A stretch of 16,994 bases of DNA from an uncultured Lachnospiraceae bacterium (GTDB taxonomy: Bacteria > Bacillota > Clostridia > Lachnospirales > Lachnospiraceae). The notes under the pieces were generated by a model that was given only the letters and a program-made list of their open reading frames with translations, ran no database searches and was not told the DNA's origin. The stretch spans positions 1-16,994 of the forward strand of contig CAJUKV010000059.1 in assembly GCA_910587305.1 (NCBI GenBank). Direction: 5' to 3'. The number at the start of each line of letters is the position of its first letter. Positions within the stretch are counted from its first letter, which is position 1. Position numbers and translations under genes: made by a program. Of this stretch, positions 1 through 8,065 are shown in pieces.

Positions 1-38
1 ATAAAACCATATGGAAGGGTTATTTTTTTATTGATAAC

Positions 39-626
39 TTACAACTCACAAGAAAGGTAAAGCAAGCCTAATATGATACCGCAAAGAAAAGCAGATAGTG
101 TTTGTACCATATTAAAATGAAGTAATGCAAAGAAAAAGGCAGATATAAATAAGGCTACTATTTTTCCATAATTTAGTAATAAACCGCCAAGCAGAAAACC
201 TCTCATTAGAATTTCCTCTATAATTGGCGCTAAGACACAAACCTGAATTAAGCTTAATATGGGCGCTGAGCTTAGGGATTGAAGAGTTTGCTGATAACTT
301 TCTTCACTTGTCGGGAAAATTTTCGCAAATAAGGGATCTAATCCTTTATCCAAGATAAAATAGAATAGCCCGGCGCAAGCTAACGATAGTAATAATCCTT
401 GAAACGAAATATTTTTTAATATATCAATCTTAAAATTATTTATTTTCGACAATAAAAGCAGAAACACAATCACACAAAAAATAATAGTGAATAAATTCAA
501 ATACTTTCCATAGCTAAAATCAAGCTTTCTCCATACCACAATATTAAGTAAAGTATATAATGACATAAATCCAAACCAGATGAATGTCCATAAAATGCCT
601 TTACTGATAAATATTCCTTCTTTCAT
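39..626 (-). CDS. CPBP family intramembrane metalloprotease, probably C-terminally truncated
   Basis: The 195-residue protein is very hydrophobic with several membrane-spanning segments. It carries two of the three CPBP (CAAX protease/bacteriocin-processing, Abi) motifs: EEILMR (E137, E138, R142) and FALLH (H170). The family normally continues with a further segment holding an HxxxN motif, but here the protein ends at LLYLSCEL, just after the helix that precedes it. The metal site would therefore lack a ligand pair, and the protein may be inactive or a remnant. The ATG at 626 is chosen because AGAGGGG sits 7 nt upstream; a TTG 18 nt earlier lies before that ribosome binding site. A good promoter lies about 40 nt upstream, so it appears to be its own transcription unit. 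It is AT-rich compared with the cas genes. Family members act in prenyl-protein processing or bacteriocin self-immunity; the substrate here is unknown. Confidence 0.8.
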   Translation of the reverse strand: MKEGIFISKGILWTFIWFGFMSLYTLLNIVVWRKLDFSYGKYLNLFTIIFCVIVFLLLLSKINNFKIDILKNISFQGLLLSLACAGLFYFILDKGLDPLFAKIFPTSEESYQQTLQSLSSAPILSLIQVCVLAPIIEEILMRGFLLGGLLLNYGKIVALFISAFFFALLHFNMVQTLSAFLCGIILGLLYLSCEL

Positions 627-671
627 ACCTATACCCCTCTGCAAATCCCAATTTTCTTAACGTTCTATTTA

Positions 672-700
672 ATTATAAAATATTTGTCTTCCACCTACAA
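672..700 (-). promoter_or_regulatory. Sigma-A type promoter for the CPBP gene
   Basis: Reading the minus strand, a -35 box TTGTAG (695-700) is followed after exactly 17 nt by a perfect -10 box TATAAT (672-677). Transcription would start near 665, giving a leader of about 40 nt before the ATG at 626. Confidence 0.6.
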
Positions 701-857
701 TGCATATTTATTGCCTCGCTTTCAGCTGATATAAAAGTTCTGAAAAAGGGAAAGCAGATAAACAGTATAAGTTTTTAGAAAATTCATAAATATATGTTTT
801 TAAATTCTATGTAAGGTCAATTCGCAAATAATGGTACTAATGCATGGTATTCCGCTG

Positions 858-955
858 ATTTCAATTCACACTTCCACAAGGGGAGTGACCATCCCTCATG
901 GATTCAATCTCATAATCTGTATAATTTCGATCCACACTCCCGCAAGGGGAGTGAC
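858..955 (-). repeat. Degenerate leader-distal repeats (array trailer end)
   Basis: The last repeat (858-889) differs from consensus at three positions, all C to T on the plus strand; one puts a mismatch in the hairpin stem. The next repeat (924-955) has a single A to G change on the plus strand, which alters the 5' handle of the crRNA for the oldest spacer. No further repeat-like sequence is seen between 645 and 857. Decay at this end marks it as the oldest part of the array. Confidence 0.9.
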
Positions 956-3010
956 TAAAGAGGACTTGGAAGAATTAAATGAGTACAAAATTTCAATCCA
1001 CACTCCCGCAAGGGGAGTGACAGCAGATGTGTATAAAAAGCATATGCGACAGGCACGATTTCAATCCACACTCCCGCAAGGGGAGTGACCCAAATGACAC
1101 AAATAACGAGTATAACCACGAACAATTTCAATCCACACTCCCGCAAGGGGAGTGACTATCACAACAAACCGCATACTTAAACTGTTCCCGATTTCAATCC
1201 ACACTCCCGCAAGGGGAGTGACAGGGCAATATAACCGGCTGGTACTCTCCACCAAAATTTCAATCCACACTCCCGCAAGGGGAGTGACGTAATTGTCAAG
1301 CTCTGGCAAAAAATATATGCGATTTCAATCCACACTCCCGCAAGGGGAGTGACTCAATATTTTCAAAATCAGAAACCCCCGTGAAAAATTTCAATCCACA
1401 CTCCCGCAAGGGGAGTGACCGGATCTATCTGGCTATGTTGCATTATTAGATCAGATTTCAATCCACACTCCCGCAAGGGGAGTGACTACATACTGCAATG
1501 AAAAAGGACTAACGATTGAAATTTCAATCCACACTCCCGCAAGGGGAGTGACAGACGGATTGTCGCGACCCTCTCCATAATAAGTAAATTTCAATCCACA
1601 CTCCCGCAAGGGGAGTGACTAAAGCGAAGGTTATGATTTCCGGCTACGAATCGATTTCAATCCACACTCCCGCAAGGGGAGTGACTCGTCAATGATTTCT
1701 TCCGTTTCATCATCAATAATATTTCAATCCACACTCCCGCAAGGGGAGTGACCCGGGCAATCTTCATTCCTTTATTTCGTATTCAATTTCAATCCACACT
1801 CCCGCAAGGGGAGTGACCCTTTTCTCTCTATCAACGCCCGGACTTCATACGGGATTTCAATCCACACTCCCGCAAGGGGAGTGACTTGACAATAACATTG
1901 CATACGCAAAAGTTACGGTATTTCAATCCACACTCCCGCAAGGGGAGTGACTTGAAAGGGCGGCTTCCGCTGCCGGGCAATCCCTATTTCAATCCACACT
2001 CCCGCAAGGGGAGTGACGGCAGGTTCAATGCTTACAATGTCATATCCGGGATTTCAATCCACACTCCCGCAAGGGGAGTGACAACTCCGCAGAGCGCAAC
2101 GAACTTCAACCACATGATTTCAATCCACACTCCCGCAAGGGGAGTGACGCGGCGAAGCGGCAGGGCATAACGCCTGTATGGGATTTCAATCCACACTCCC
2201 GCAAGGGGAGTGACGGCTACAGGAAATAGTATTGCTGTACCGTGTGCGATTTCAATCCACACTCCCGCAAGGGGAGTGACGCAGAGGGTAGCAGCATACG
2301 GAGAAAAGACAGGAAATTTCAATCCACACTCCCGCAAGGGGAGTGACCAGACGCTGCACCACCTTTTTTCTTTTTCGCAGAATTTCAATCCACACTCCCG
2401 CAAGGGGAGTGACCCTAGTTCCTGCATGGCTTCCGGGACTTCCTTCACATTTCAATCCACACTCCCGCAAGGGGAGTGACTCCGGCTCTGACATTTCATC
2501 TGCCTTTTATGGTATTTCAATCCACACTCCCGCAAGGGGAGTGACCCCCATACTTTCAACGGGCTTCTGATACGGCAGGATTTCAATCCACACTCCCGCA
2601 AGGGGAGTGACTATACTTGCGTAAGTATATGATAGACTTATCAAATATTTCAATCCACACTCCCGCAAGGGGAGTGACGCAACATTCCTTCTACTTCTGC
2701 GGCAAACTTATTATTTCAATCCACACTCCCGCAAGGGGAGTGACCCCATCCGCTTTATCCTCCCTGCGTCTTAATTCCTATTTCAATCCACACTCCCGCA
2801 AGGGGAGTGACTCCCTCTCTATCAACGCCCGGACTTCATACGGGATTTCAATCCACACTCCCGCAAGGGGAGTGACAAAAAAGTCGTGATTATGTCAGCG
2901 GCGCAGGTGGGATTTCAATCCACACTCCCGCAAGGGGAGTGACTGTCAGATGATGTTGCAGCGGCATTTATAAAGCATATTTCAATCCACACTCCCGCAA
3001 GGGGAGTGAC
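858..3010 (-). CRISPR. Type I-C CRISPR array, 33 repeats and 32 spacers
   Basis: A 32-nt repeat recurs every 65-68 nt with unique spacers of 33-36 nt between. On the minus strand the repeat starts GTCACTCCCC and ends GGATTGAAAT. It folds into a 7-bp stem, CACTCCC and GGGAGTG, around a CTTGC loop. Cutting just after the stem leaves the 11-nt handle TGGATTGAAAT, as Cas5c does in type I-C. Minus-strand transcription is inferred from this handle, from the leader and cas2 at the 3010 end, and from decayed repeats at the 858 end. Thirty-one repeats are identical by eye; those at 924-955 and 858-889 have one and three changes. Counting from the 858 end, spacer 15 (1818-1853) and spacer 30 (2812-2844) are near duplicates. 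I saw no spacer matching elsewhere in the window. Targets cannot be named without a search. Confidence 0.99.
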
Positions 3011-3174
3011 TGCAAAAATCACCTATTTCTTTTGAAATATCAACTTTTATTTGGGCAATTTCTACAATTATAAATACTACCCATTTTATTTCATACAAAA
3101 TAAATCACGATATATAACATTTCCGAGGTGCGAACCTCCCTGGCATTTCATGTCAGCTTACCGTTCGCACCACT
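3011..3174 (-). promoter_or_regulatory. CRISPR leader with array promoter
   Basis: This 164-bp segment lies between the cas2 stop codon and the first (newest) repeat, which is where the leader belongs. The 110 bp next to the array are strongly AT-rich. On the minus strand a TATAAT (3067-3072) could be the -10 box of the array promoter, with transcription starting about 50 nt before the first repeat. The best -35 match at 17 nt spacing, TATGAA, is poor, so this promoter is tentative. New spacers would be inserted at the 3010/3011 boundary. Confidence 0.8.
3127..3171 (-). other. Nested inverted repeat between cas2 and the array
   Basis: A perfect 9-bp outer stem, GGTGCGAAC (3127-3135) with GTTCGCACC (3163-3171), encloses an inner 7-bp stem, CTGGCAT (3140-3146) with ATGTCAG (3150-3156), which has one mismatch and a 3-nt loop. 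It begins four bases beyond the cas2 stop. No T-run follows on either strand, so it does not look like an intrinsic terminator. It could be a DNA recognition site for spacer acquisition, a structure in the cas2 3' end, or a processing site. Confidence 0.75.
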
Positions 3175-3465
3175 TCATATCATTAAAATTCCTTCAGCCT
3201 CATAAGAAGTTTTACAGCCAAAATGTTCCACTTTCGCCTTATAGTTATTTCCCAAATAGTAAAAACGCAGGCTGTCTTCTTTCTCATCAATAAGCGATAC
3301 AAGGCTGTCCTTTAACAGCAGAAGCTGCGAGGCATCTAAGATACACTCAAAAACGGAGTTCTGGACACGCTGTCCGTAATTAACGCACTCTTTTGCCACT
3401 TTGCGAAGGCGGCCCTTTCCGGCAGCACTCTGTGTAGAAACATCATATGTAATCAAAACCAACAT
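3175..3465 (-). CDS. cas2: CRISPR-associated endoribonuclease Cas2, type I-C
   Basis: This 96-residue protein is the size of the family and opens with MLVLITYDV, where D8 is the conserved aspartate of the ferredoxin-like fold. The segment RLRKVAKECVNYGQRVQNSV followed by FEC, and the later RFYYLG, are typical of type I-C Cas2. Cas2 forms the dimeric core of the Cas1-Cas2 integrase that inserts spacers at the leader end. The ATG at 3465 is preferred over the one at 3483, because it gives the normal family N-terminus and has AGGTG 5 nt upstream. It starts 8 nt after the cas1 stop, so the two are likely translationally coupled. It is the last cas gene before the leader. Confidence 0.97.
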   Translation of the reverse strand: MLVLITYDVSTQSAAGKGRLRKVAKECVNYGQRVQNSVFECILDASQLLLLKDSLVSLIDEKEDSLRFYYLGNNYKAKVEHFGCKTSYEAEGILMI

Positions 3466-3473
3466 GCAAACAC

Positions 3474-4505
3474 CTACTTCCATAAAAAGGGAGGATACTC
3501 GTCAATATCTCCCCGAATCGTCCGGGCAAGCAAAAGCGCCTGTACATAGGGAACCAATCCCCACTCTATTTTTTCTTTCAGATACGGATGGGTTATGACT
3601 TCTTTTTTGTGAGTCTGCCATGCGTTAAAAAATACTTTTCTGCCGTCATTGTTTAAGAGCACCGCATTATCCTTTTGCTTTTCAAAATGAATCCCCCGGA
3701 TTACTTTTGTATTTATTAATGTTAAAACAAATCGATCCGCCAAAACCGGTCTTAGTTCCTCCATTAAATCAAGGGCAAGAGAAGTCCTCCCCGGTCTGTC
3801 GCCGTGCATAAATCCCACATAGGGATCAAGTCCGACACTTGCAAGCGCATTGGCGCAGTCGCCGGCAAGAATCGTATAGGTAAATGACAGGATTGCATTG
3901 ATGTTGTCAAGGGGCGGTCTTCGGTTTCTTGTCGCAAAATGAAAGTCTTCTTTCTGATTGAGTATCATTTCATCAAGCACGGAAAAATATTGCTCGGCTG
4001 CCTTTCCTTCTATCCCTCTAAGTTCGTCAAGCTCAGCCGCATCCGTAATCCTGGGAAGCATTTCAAATAAAGTATCCGATATTTGCTTAAGCCGTTTGGC
4101 ATCCACGCGGTATGCATGGTCGCGCAATGTGCGCTCTATGCTCCATCTTCCGTTAAAGACTTTTCCAACAATCATATTCCTGGCATAAGCAATCCTTCTG
4201 CCGTCGTCATCCGATATCCGGTACTGCTCTTTTCTGAGCAGCACATTGCCATATTCTTTTCCAACAACTCTTGCCTGAAATGCGCCTCCGGGAGAAAAGA
4301 AACACATGCCGATTTTCCGCTCCGCACAGGCTCCCATCAACGCCGGACTTGCCCCTTTGTATGTGAAACATATAATGTTTTCCAGGGTATGAAGCGGGAA
4401 TCTGCCAAGTGTTTTTTCGCCATCCTGTATTACAATATTTTCACCGTCAAGAGTCAGATAGCAGTTCTCTGTCATAACATATAAAGTATTCAATAATTTT
4501 CGCAC
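3474..4505 (-). CDS. cas1: CRISPR-associated integrase Cas1, type I-C
   Basis: This 343-residue protein has full family length. The metal-binding residues are recognisable: E166 in RGIEGKAAEQYF, H234 in GFMHGDRPGR, and the acidic group in LALDLMEELRP (D246, E249, E250). The N-terminal beta domain begins NTLYVMTENCYLTLDGENI, as in type I-C relatives. With Cas2 and Cas4 it selects, trims and integrates new spacers. The start is a GTG at 4505 with AGGAG 8 nt upstream; an ATG two bases before it is out of frame. Unlike the rest of this tight operon, 112 bp separate it from cas4. The TAG stop lies 8 nt before the cas2 ATG and overlaps the cas2 ribosome binding site. Confidence 0.97.
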   Translation of the reverse strand: MRKLLNTLYVMTENCYLTLDGENIVIQDGEKTLGRFPLHTLENIICFTYKGASPALMGACAERKIGMCFFSPGGAFQARVVGKEYGNVLLRKEQYRISDDDGRRIAYARNMIVGKVFNGRWSIERTLRDHAYRVDAKRLKQISDTLFEMLPRITDAAELDELRGIEGKAAEQYFSVLDEMILNQKEDFHFATRNRRPPLDNINAILSFTYTILAGDCANALASVGLDPYVGFMHGDRPGRTSLALDLMEELRPVLADRFVLTLINTKVIRGIHFEKQKDNAVLLNNDGRKVFFNAWQTHKKEVITHPYLKEKIEWGLVPYVQALLLARTIRGDIDEYPPFLWK

Positions 4506-4509
4506 ATTG

Positions 4510-4590
4510 TTACTCCTGTACTAAAACACAAATTAAGTTTGCGACACATTCGTTCCTGGCAAAAGCGGCTTTCGTTTCCATTGTTCCCAT
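4510..4590 (-). other. Possible 26-codon leader ORF upstream of cas1
   Basis: The 112-bp gap between cas4 and cas1 contains a short open frame starting ATG GGA ACA ATG and ending in a TAA that overlaps the AGGAG ribosome binding site of cas1. It has no convincing ribosome binding site of its own and resembles nothing I know. Ribosomes ending here could help initiation at the weak GTG of cas1, but it may be chance. Confidence 0.2.
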
Positions 4591-4617
4591 TAATTCTTAG
4601 CCTTTAAATCTTTGCCT

Positions 4618-5277
4618 TTAATCCTTTGCCCTGATACTTTGCTCAATATATTCTCTGACTTTTTTCGTTTTTTGCAGCTTTGGAACACACAAATCTTTCA
4701 GGGAACAGGCATTACAATGTTTCGCAGGTTTTACGTTTGGGGTGTACCCTTTTCGAAAAAGATTGTGCATCTCTTCGGCCATCTTTTCCACATCTTCCCG
4801 TAACTTATCCGTAAATTCCACATGGGTGCGTCTTCTGTTCTCTCCATAATAGAGGTATCCCTCCGGTATATCTGTCCGGAACATTTCTTCCAGACAGAGT
4901 GCCTGGGCGCAAAGCTGTAATTCGTCCGCATTATTTTCTTTGGGCAAGCCGCGCTTATATTCAACAGGTACCGGATTCCATTTTCCATCATACCCAAACA
5001 GCGTGACGCCATCCTCACTTTGATGGAATTCAACCACATCGCACTGGCCGCTTAGTCCGAGTTTATGCGAAGATATCCGTAGTCCTCTGACAATCAGAAG
5101 ATTCCCTCTTTTTTCAAAAGCTCCCTCGTCGTGCGCCTTCTTGTGCATCAGTTCGCCGGCAGTGGTTCTGTAATTATCGTCCCACTGCTGCTCAATATGT
5201 ATCATGGCCCACTGCCTTCTGCAAAATGCAAAGTGCTGGATGCCGGAAAGCATCAGATAATCTTCTTCCGAATACAT
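4618..5277 (-). CDS. cas4: CRISPR-associated exonuclease Cas4, type I-C
   Basis: This 219-residue RecB-type nuclease carries the iron-sulfur cluster cysteines: C19 in FAFCRRQW and C188, C191 and C197 in HCNACSLKDLC. Its nuclease core is H48, D80 (GQCDVVEF) and E106/K108 (PVEYKRG). In type I-C systems Cas4 associates with Cas1 and trims prespacers so that only fragments beside the correct PAM (TTC in characterised relatives) are integrated in the right direction. The ATG at 5277 lies 2 nt after the cas7 stop and has AAGGGA upstream, so the two genes are coupled. All key residues are present. Confidence 0.96.
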   Translation of the reverse strand: MYSEEDYLMLSGIQHFAFCRRQWAMIHIEQQWDDNYRTTAGELMHKKAHDEGAFEKRGNLLIVRGLRISSHKLGLSGQCDVVEFHQSEDGVTLFGYDGKWNPVPVEYKRGLPKENNADELQLCAQALCLEEMFRTDIPEGYLYYGENRRRTHVEFTDKLREDVEKMAEEMHNLFRKGYTPNVKPAKHCNACSLKDLCVPKLQKTKKVREYIEQSIRAKD

Positions 5278-5279
5278 CG

Positions 5280-6131
5280 TTAAATCCCTTCCATCTCTTC
5301 CATCTCCAAATCCGGAAGGAAATCAACTTTTACATCATAATCCTCAAACTCTTTCGGATCATCTACTTTAGCCTCAATCTTGATAAGTCTGTGAACCTTT
5401 GCGGAGGAGTACTGCCCCATAGGACAATTATGTTTCCACCAGTACACTTTGCACACTTCCATACTTCCGTCGGGTCTTGCGGAAGATGAGTCGTTTACAA
5501 ACAGTGTGCGCAGGGCCTCTTTTATCTTTTCCGCATCTTCGTCGCCAAATCCTGTCTTTTCGGCAAGCTGGTGATTTATGCTGCCTTTTATGACATATAA
5601 CGCGGAGAATATTTTATGCTTCATTCCCATTGTATCGGAGGATTTCTTTCCGTCCTTTGCCGTTTCGCTGTTGACGCTTTTGGTAATCTGCATACTGTCT
5701 ATATTTACCGGCAGTACGCTGAAAGCGGAATGAACAGACACCGGCCCTCTCACGCCTACGGACACGCTGTCATCCTTGAACGCAAATACCTGTCCAAAGC
5801 TGCGGACGTCAATCCATGTTTCACACGCCGCTTTTGCATAGGCGTCTTTATCTTTATCCTTTATAGCTTTTTGCATAAGCGCGTTACTCTTTGCACGCTC
5901 CGAAAGGCTCTTGCATTCATCAACGGCCCGGTCATCGCTCTGAACGAAAATATTCTCGCCCATATCCTGTAATCTGTTTCTTATTTTCCGCTTGATGCAT
6001 ACGTCCGATATTTCTCCAAACCCATCGTATGTTTCGCGGGGTCTGTTTCCATTTAGCGGGTCTCCGTTAGGGTTTGCATTTTTTACCATTACCAGAACTT
6101 CAAAATCAATCTTGTTTGTAAATTTACTCAT
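5280..6131 (-). CDS. cas7: Cascade backbone subunit Cas7, type I-C (Csd2)
   Basis: This 283-residue protein opens with KIDFEVLVMVKNANPNGDP, the Csd2 signature (NANPNGDP at residues 18-25). It continues with SFGQVFAF, SVGVRGPVSVHSAFS and TMGMKHKIFSALYVIKGSIN, all typical of the family. Several copies polymerise along the crRNA spacer to form the spine of the type I-C Cascade. It starts 14 nt after the cas8c stop and is preceded by AGGAGAGG, a strong ribosome binding site that fits the high copy number needed. The C-terminus is acidic (EMEEMEGI). The length is normal and nothing is missing. Confidence 0.96.
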   Translation of the reverse strand: MSKFTNKIDFEVLVMVKNANPNGDPLNGNRPRETYDGFGEISDVCIKRKIRNRLQDMGENIFVQSDDRAVDECKSLSERAKSNALMQKAIKDKDKDAYAKAACETWIDVRSFGQVFAFKDDSVSVGVRGPVSVHSAFSVLPVNIDSMQITKSVNSETAKDGKKSSDTMGMKHKIFSALYVIKGSINHQLAEKTGFGDEDAEKIKEALRTLFVNDSSSARPDGSMEVCKVYWWKHNCPMGQYSSAKVHRLIKIEAKVDDPKEFEDYDVKVDFLPDLEMEEMEGI

Positions 6132-6145
6132 CGTTTTCCTCTCCT

Positions 6146-6538
6146 TTATTGTTCTTTTTTCCGAAATGAATTTTTCATATATTCCATCTGTTGATAGTAT
6201 CCCGGCAGGTAAAATTCTGACAGAGCCCTGTTGTCAAAGCCGTTTTCCGAAAGATGCACCATAATCTCGCGGGTCCATTCTTCAAATTTCGCCAGCTCAT
6301 AATCTTTTAACTTTTTTTCGTAGGCAATGAGATTTTGTTTGATTGTCTTTGCCGTCTTAGCCGGCCGGCTGCTGTATGCGTTCCAGTAGCGCCTTGCGTT
6401 TGTGGCGCGCATCTCTTTCACTTTTCCATTCTCATCATATTCAAACAAAGCCCTCTGCTCCATGTAATCGTATACCGCTAATAATCTTCCGAACAGGACG
6501 TTTCTGTCGTTTTCTTTCTCCTGCAAAAAGTTGTCCAT
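6146..6538 (-). CDS. cas11c: Probable internal product Cas11c (Cascade small subunit)
   Basis: Type I-C systems are known to make their small subunit from an internal start in cas8c. Here an ATG at 6538, in frame with cas8c, is preceded by AAGGGAG with an 11-nt spacer. It would give a 130-residue, largely helical product starting MDNFLQEKENDRNVLFGRLL and ending at the cas8c stop, close to the size reported for Cas11c. The small subunit lies along the belly of Cascade and stabilises the displaced strand. Position, frame, size and ribosome binding site agree, but expression is inferred. Confidence 0.65.
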   Translation of the reverse strand: MDNFLQEKENDRNVLFGRLLAVYDYMEQRALFEYDENGKVKEMRATNARRYWNAYSSRPAKTAKTIKQNLIAYEKKLKDYELAKFEEWTREIMVHLSENGFDNRALSEFYLPGYYQQMEYMKNSFRKKEQ

Positions 6539-8065
6539 ATCTTTTTTCTCTCCCTTCTCATAATTGTATCGTATCATTGCGCATGCCACGCACAGCACAT
6601 CATTGTACCAAACGAAATCGCTCATCGTCTGCGGCATGGATGCGCGCTGTGCCGCCGCCCTGATGATGTCGGAGGGAATCGGGATTTCCTTTTGGGTTAT
6701 GCAGGGAAGCAGGCGTTTTACCGTTGCCCGCAGGAGCTTGCTGTCCGCTTCCAGCCATTCCGAACGCTGGATGCCAAATGCTGCAAGCGCCATATCCCTG
6801 GGCGAGGGCGTGCATTCACAGGTAATCCTCTTTTTACTTTCTTCTGTCTTTCCTACGCTTACCATCCGCGGCCATTTACAATGCTGCTGCCAGTTCAATA
6901 TTGCATCCATATATTGCCTGCCGCCCATTTCATCGTAATATACCACGGAAAGTCGTCCTGTTGTGGCCGCGTCCAGCGCGATAATCGCAATCTTATCGTC
7001 AACCCTGATTTTCGCGGCATATCCCCTTACCGCATTGTTAAACTGCCGGGCGATATTTTTGCCTGTGTCATGTTTGTTTACAGTCTGTGAATTCAGGTCA
7101 TCCATGGCGTCAAAATCAAAATCGTCCACATCATTAAATGCATTCATGGAATCCTTCATTATATCGGGTATCCGCATATCCCTGTTTGTCATCCAGCAGA
7201 CGATTGCCGATTCGTCACGGGTGTATCCCTGTTTGTGTATCAGCCATCTCAAAGCGTTATGCGCTTTCTGGGAAGTATCGTATCCCACCGTAACGGCCTG
7301 CTCTTTCGAGACAAATCTTCCCCTGTAAGTAAAGCCGGATTCATCGTTTCCCGAAATCAGCTTTGCCTTATCCGCACTGTTGCGTATCTTGGAAGGATGT
7401 TTGTCGGAACAGGATTCTATTTTTCCGGATGCATAGCACAATCTTTTATTTCCCGATTTCTTTTGATAATAGGCAATAAATTTTTGGTATAAATCCTGAT
7501 TTTTCCACACCTCGGAGGGCATAAAATCTCCGTAAACAATGAACCTGACATTCGCACCCGTCTGGCCCAGTCCATGAATTTTTATCTGATCCGTAAGCCT
7601 GCCGTCGCTATTTAATTCCAATACCTGGCTGTCCGCCAGATCCCGTATCAGCAATCCCTTTTTCAGATACCGATAGATGGCCTGCACCATAGGATGGGTA
7701 TCTTCCGATTCCGCCCAGTCCCTTAGCTGTTCCATGTAAGCCTCGAAATATTTTTCCTTATCATCCTCTGTAAATGCTGTATAATCCCCCGCTATGTAAC
7801 AGAGTTTATCACACAGAGGATGCGGCGTGATTCCACTTGTTTTAGTCGCCGAGTCCTCCGTAACAGGAATAATTGTGACAACATCACCGCCCTTTTCCAG
7901 CTTTTTAGCATTTAGAAAATTGCCGTCTTTGTCAATGGTCACTTCAATCTGCGCATTAAATGTGGAATGGGAAATCGGCAATAACACTGCCTGTCCATTC
8001 CTGTCAACCCCCGCCTCGCCGGCGTACACATCATAGGTTTCAGCCAATGTCTTTAGCCATGCCAA
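6146..8065 (-). CDS. cas8c: Cascade large subunit Cas8c (Csd1)
   Basis: This roughly 639-residue protein matches Csd1, the type I-C large subunit that recognises the PAM and helps open the target DNA. Recognisable stretches are the N-terminus AWLKTLAETYD, PHPLCDKLCYIAGDY (about residues 81-95), ALDAATTGRLSVVYYDEMGG and the C-terminal RNVLFGRLLAVYDYMEQ. I chose the TTG at 8065, because GGAGG ends 8 nt upstream and the protein then starts MAWLKTLAETYD like its relatives; a TTG at 8083 lies before that ribosome binding site. The gene overlaps the end of cas5c by 26 nt. The last 130 codons probably also give Cas11c from an internal start. Confidence 0.94.
   Translation of the reverse strand: MAWLKTLAETYDVYAGEAGVDRNGQAVLLPISHSTFNAQIEVTIDKDGNFLNAKKLEKGGDVVTIIPVTEDSATKTSGITPHPLCDKLCYIAGDYTAFTEDDKEKYFEAYMEQLRDWAESEDTHPMVQAIYRYLKKGLLIRDLADSQVLELNSDGRLTDQIKIHGLGQTGANVRFIVYGDFMPSEVWKNQDLYQKFIAYYQKKSGNKRLCYASGKIESCSDKHPSKIRNSADKAKLISGNDESGFTYRGRFVSKEQAVTVGYDTSQKAHNALRWLIHKQGYTRDESAIVCWMTNRDMRIPDIMKDSMNAFNDVDDFDFDAMDDLNSQTVNKHDTGKNIARQFNNAVRGYAAKIRVDDKIAIIALDAATTGRLSVVYYDEMGGRQYMDAILNWQQHCKWPRMVSVGKTEESKKRITCECTPSPRDMALAAFGIQRSEWLEADSKLLRATVKRLLPCITQKEIPIPSDIIRAAAQRASMPQTMSDFVWYNDVLCVACAMIRYNYEKGEKKDMDNFLQEKENDRNVLFGRLLAVYDYMEQRALFEYDENGKVKEMRATNARRYWNAYSSRPAKTAKTIKQNLIAYEKKLKDYELAKFEEWTREIMVHLSENGFDNRALSEFYLPGYYQQMEYMKNSFRKKEQ

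Noticed and set aside
831..2889. Open frames across the array giving repeated peptides such as ISIHTPARGVT and VTPLAGVWIEI on both strands
   Set aside because: These are translations of the CRISPR repeat in different frames, a well-known annotation artefact; no ribosome binding sites or domains support them.
3466..3483. Longer cas2 start at the ATG at 3483
   Set aside because: It adds MEVGVC ahead of the conserved MLVLITYDV start and overlaps cas1; AGGTG is correctly spaced for 3465.
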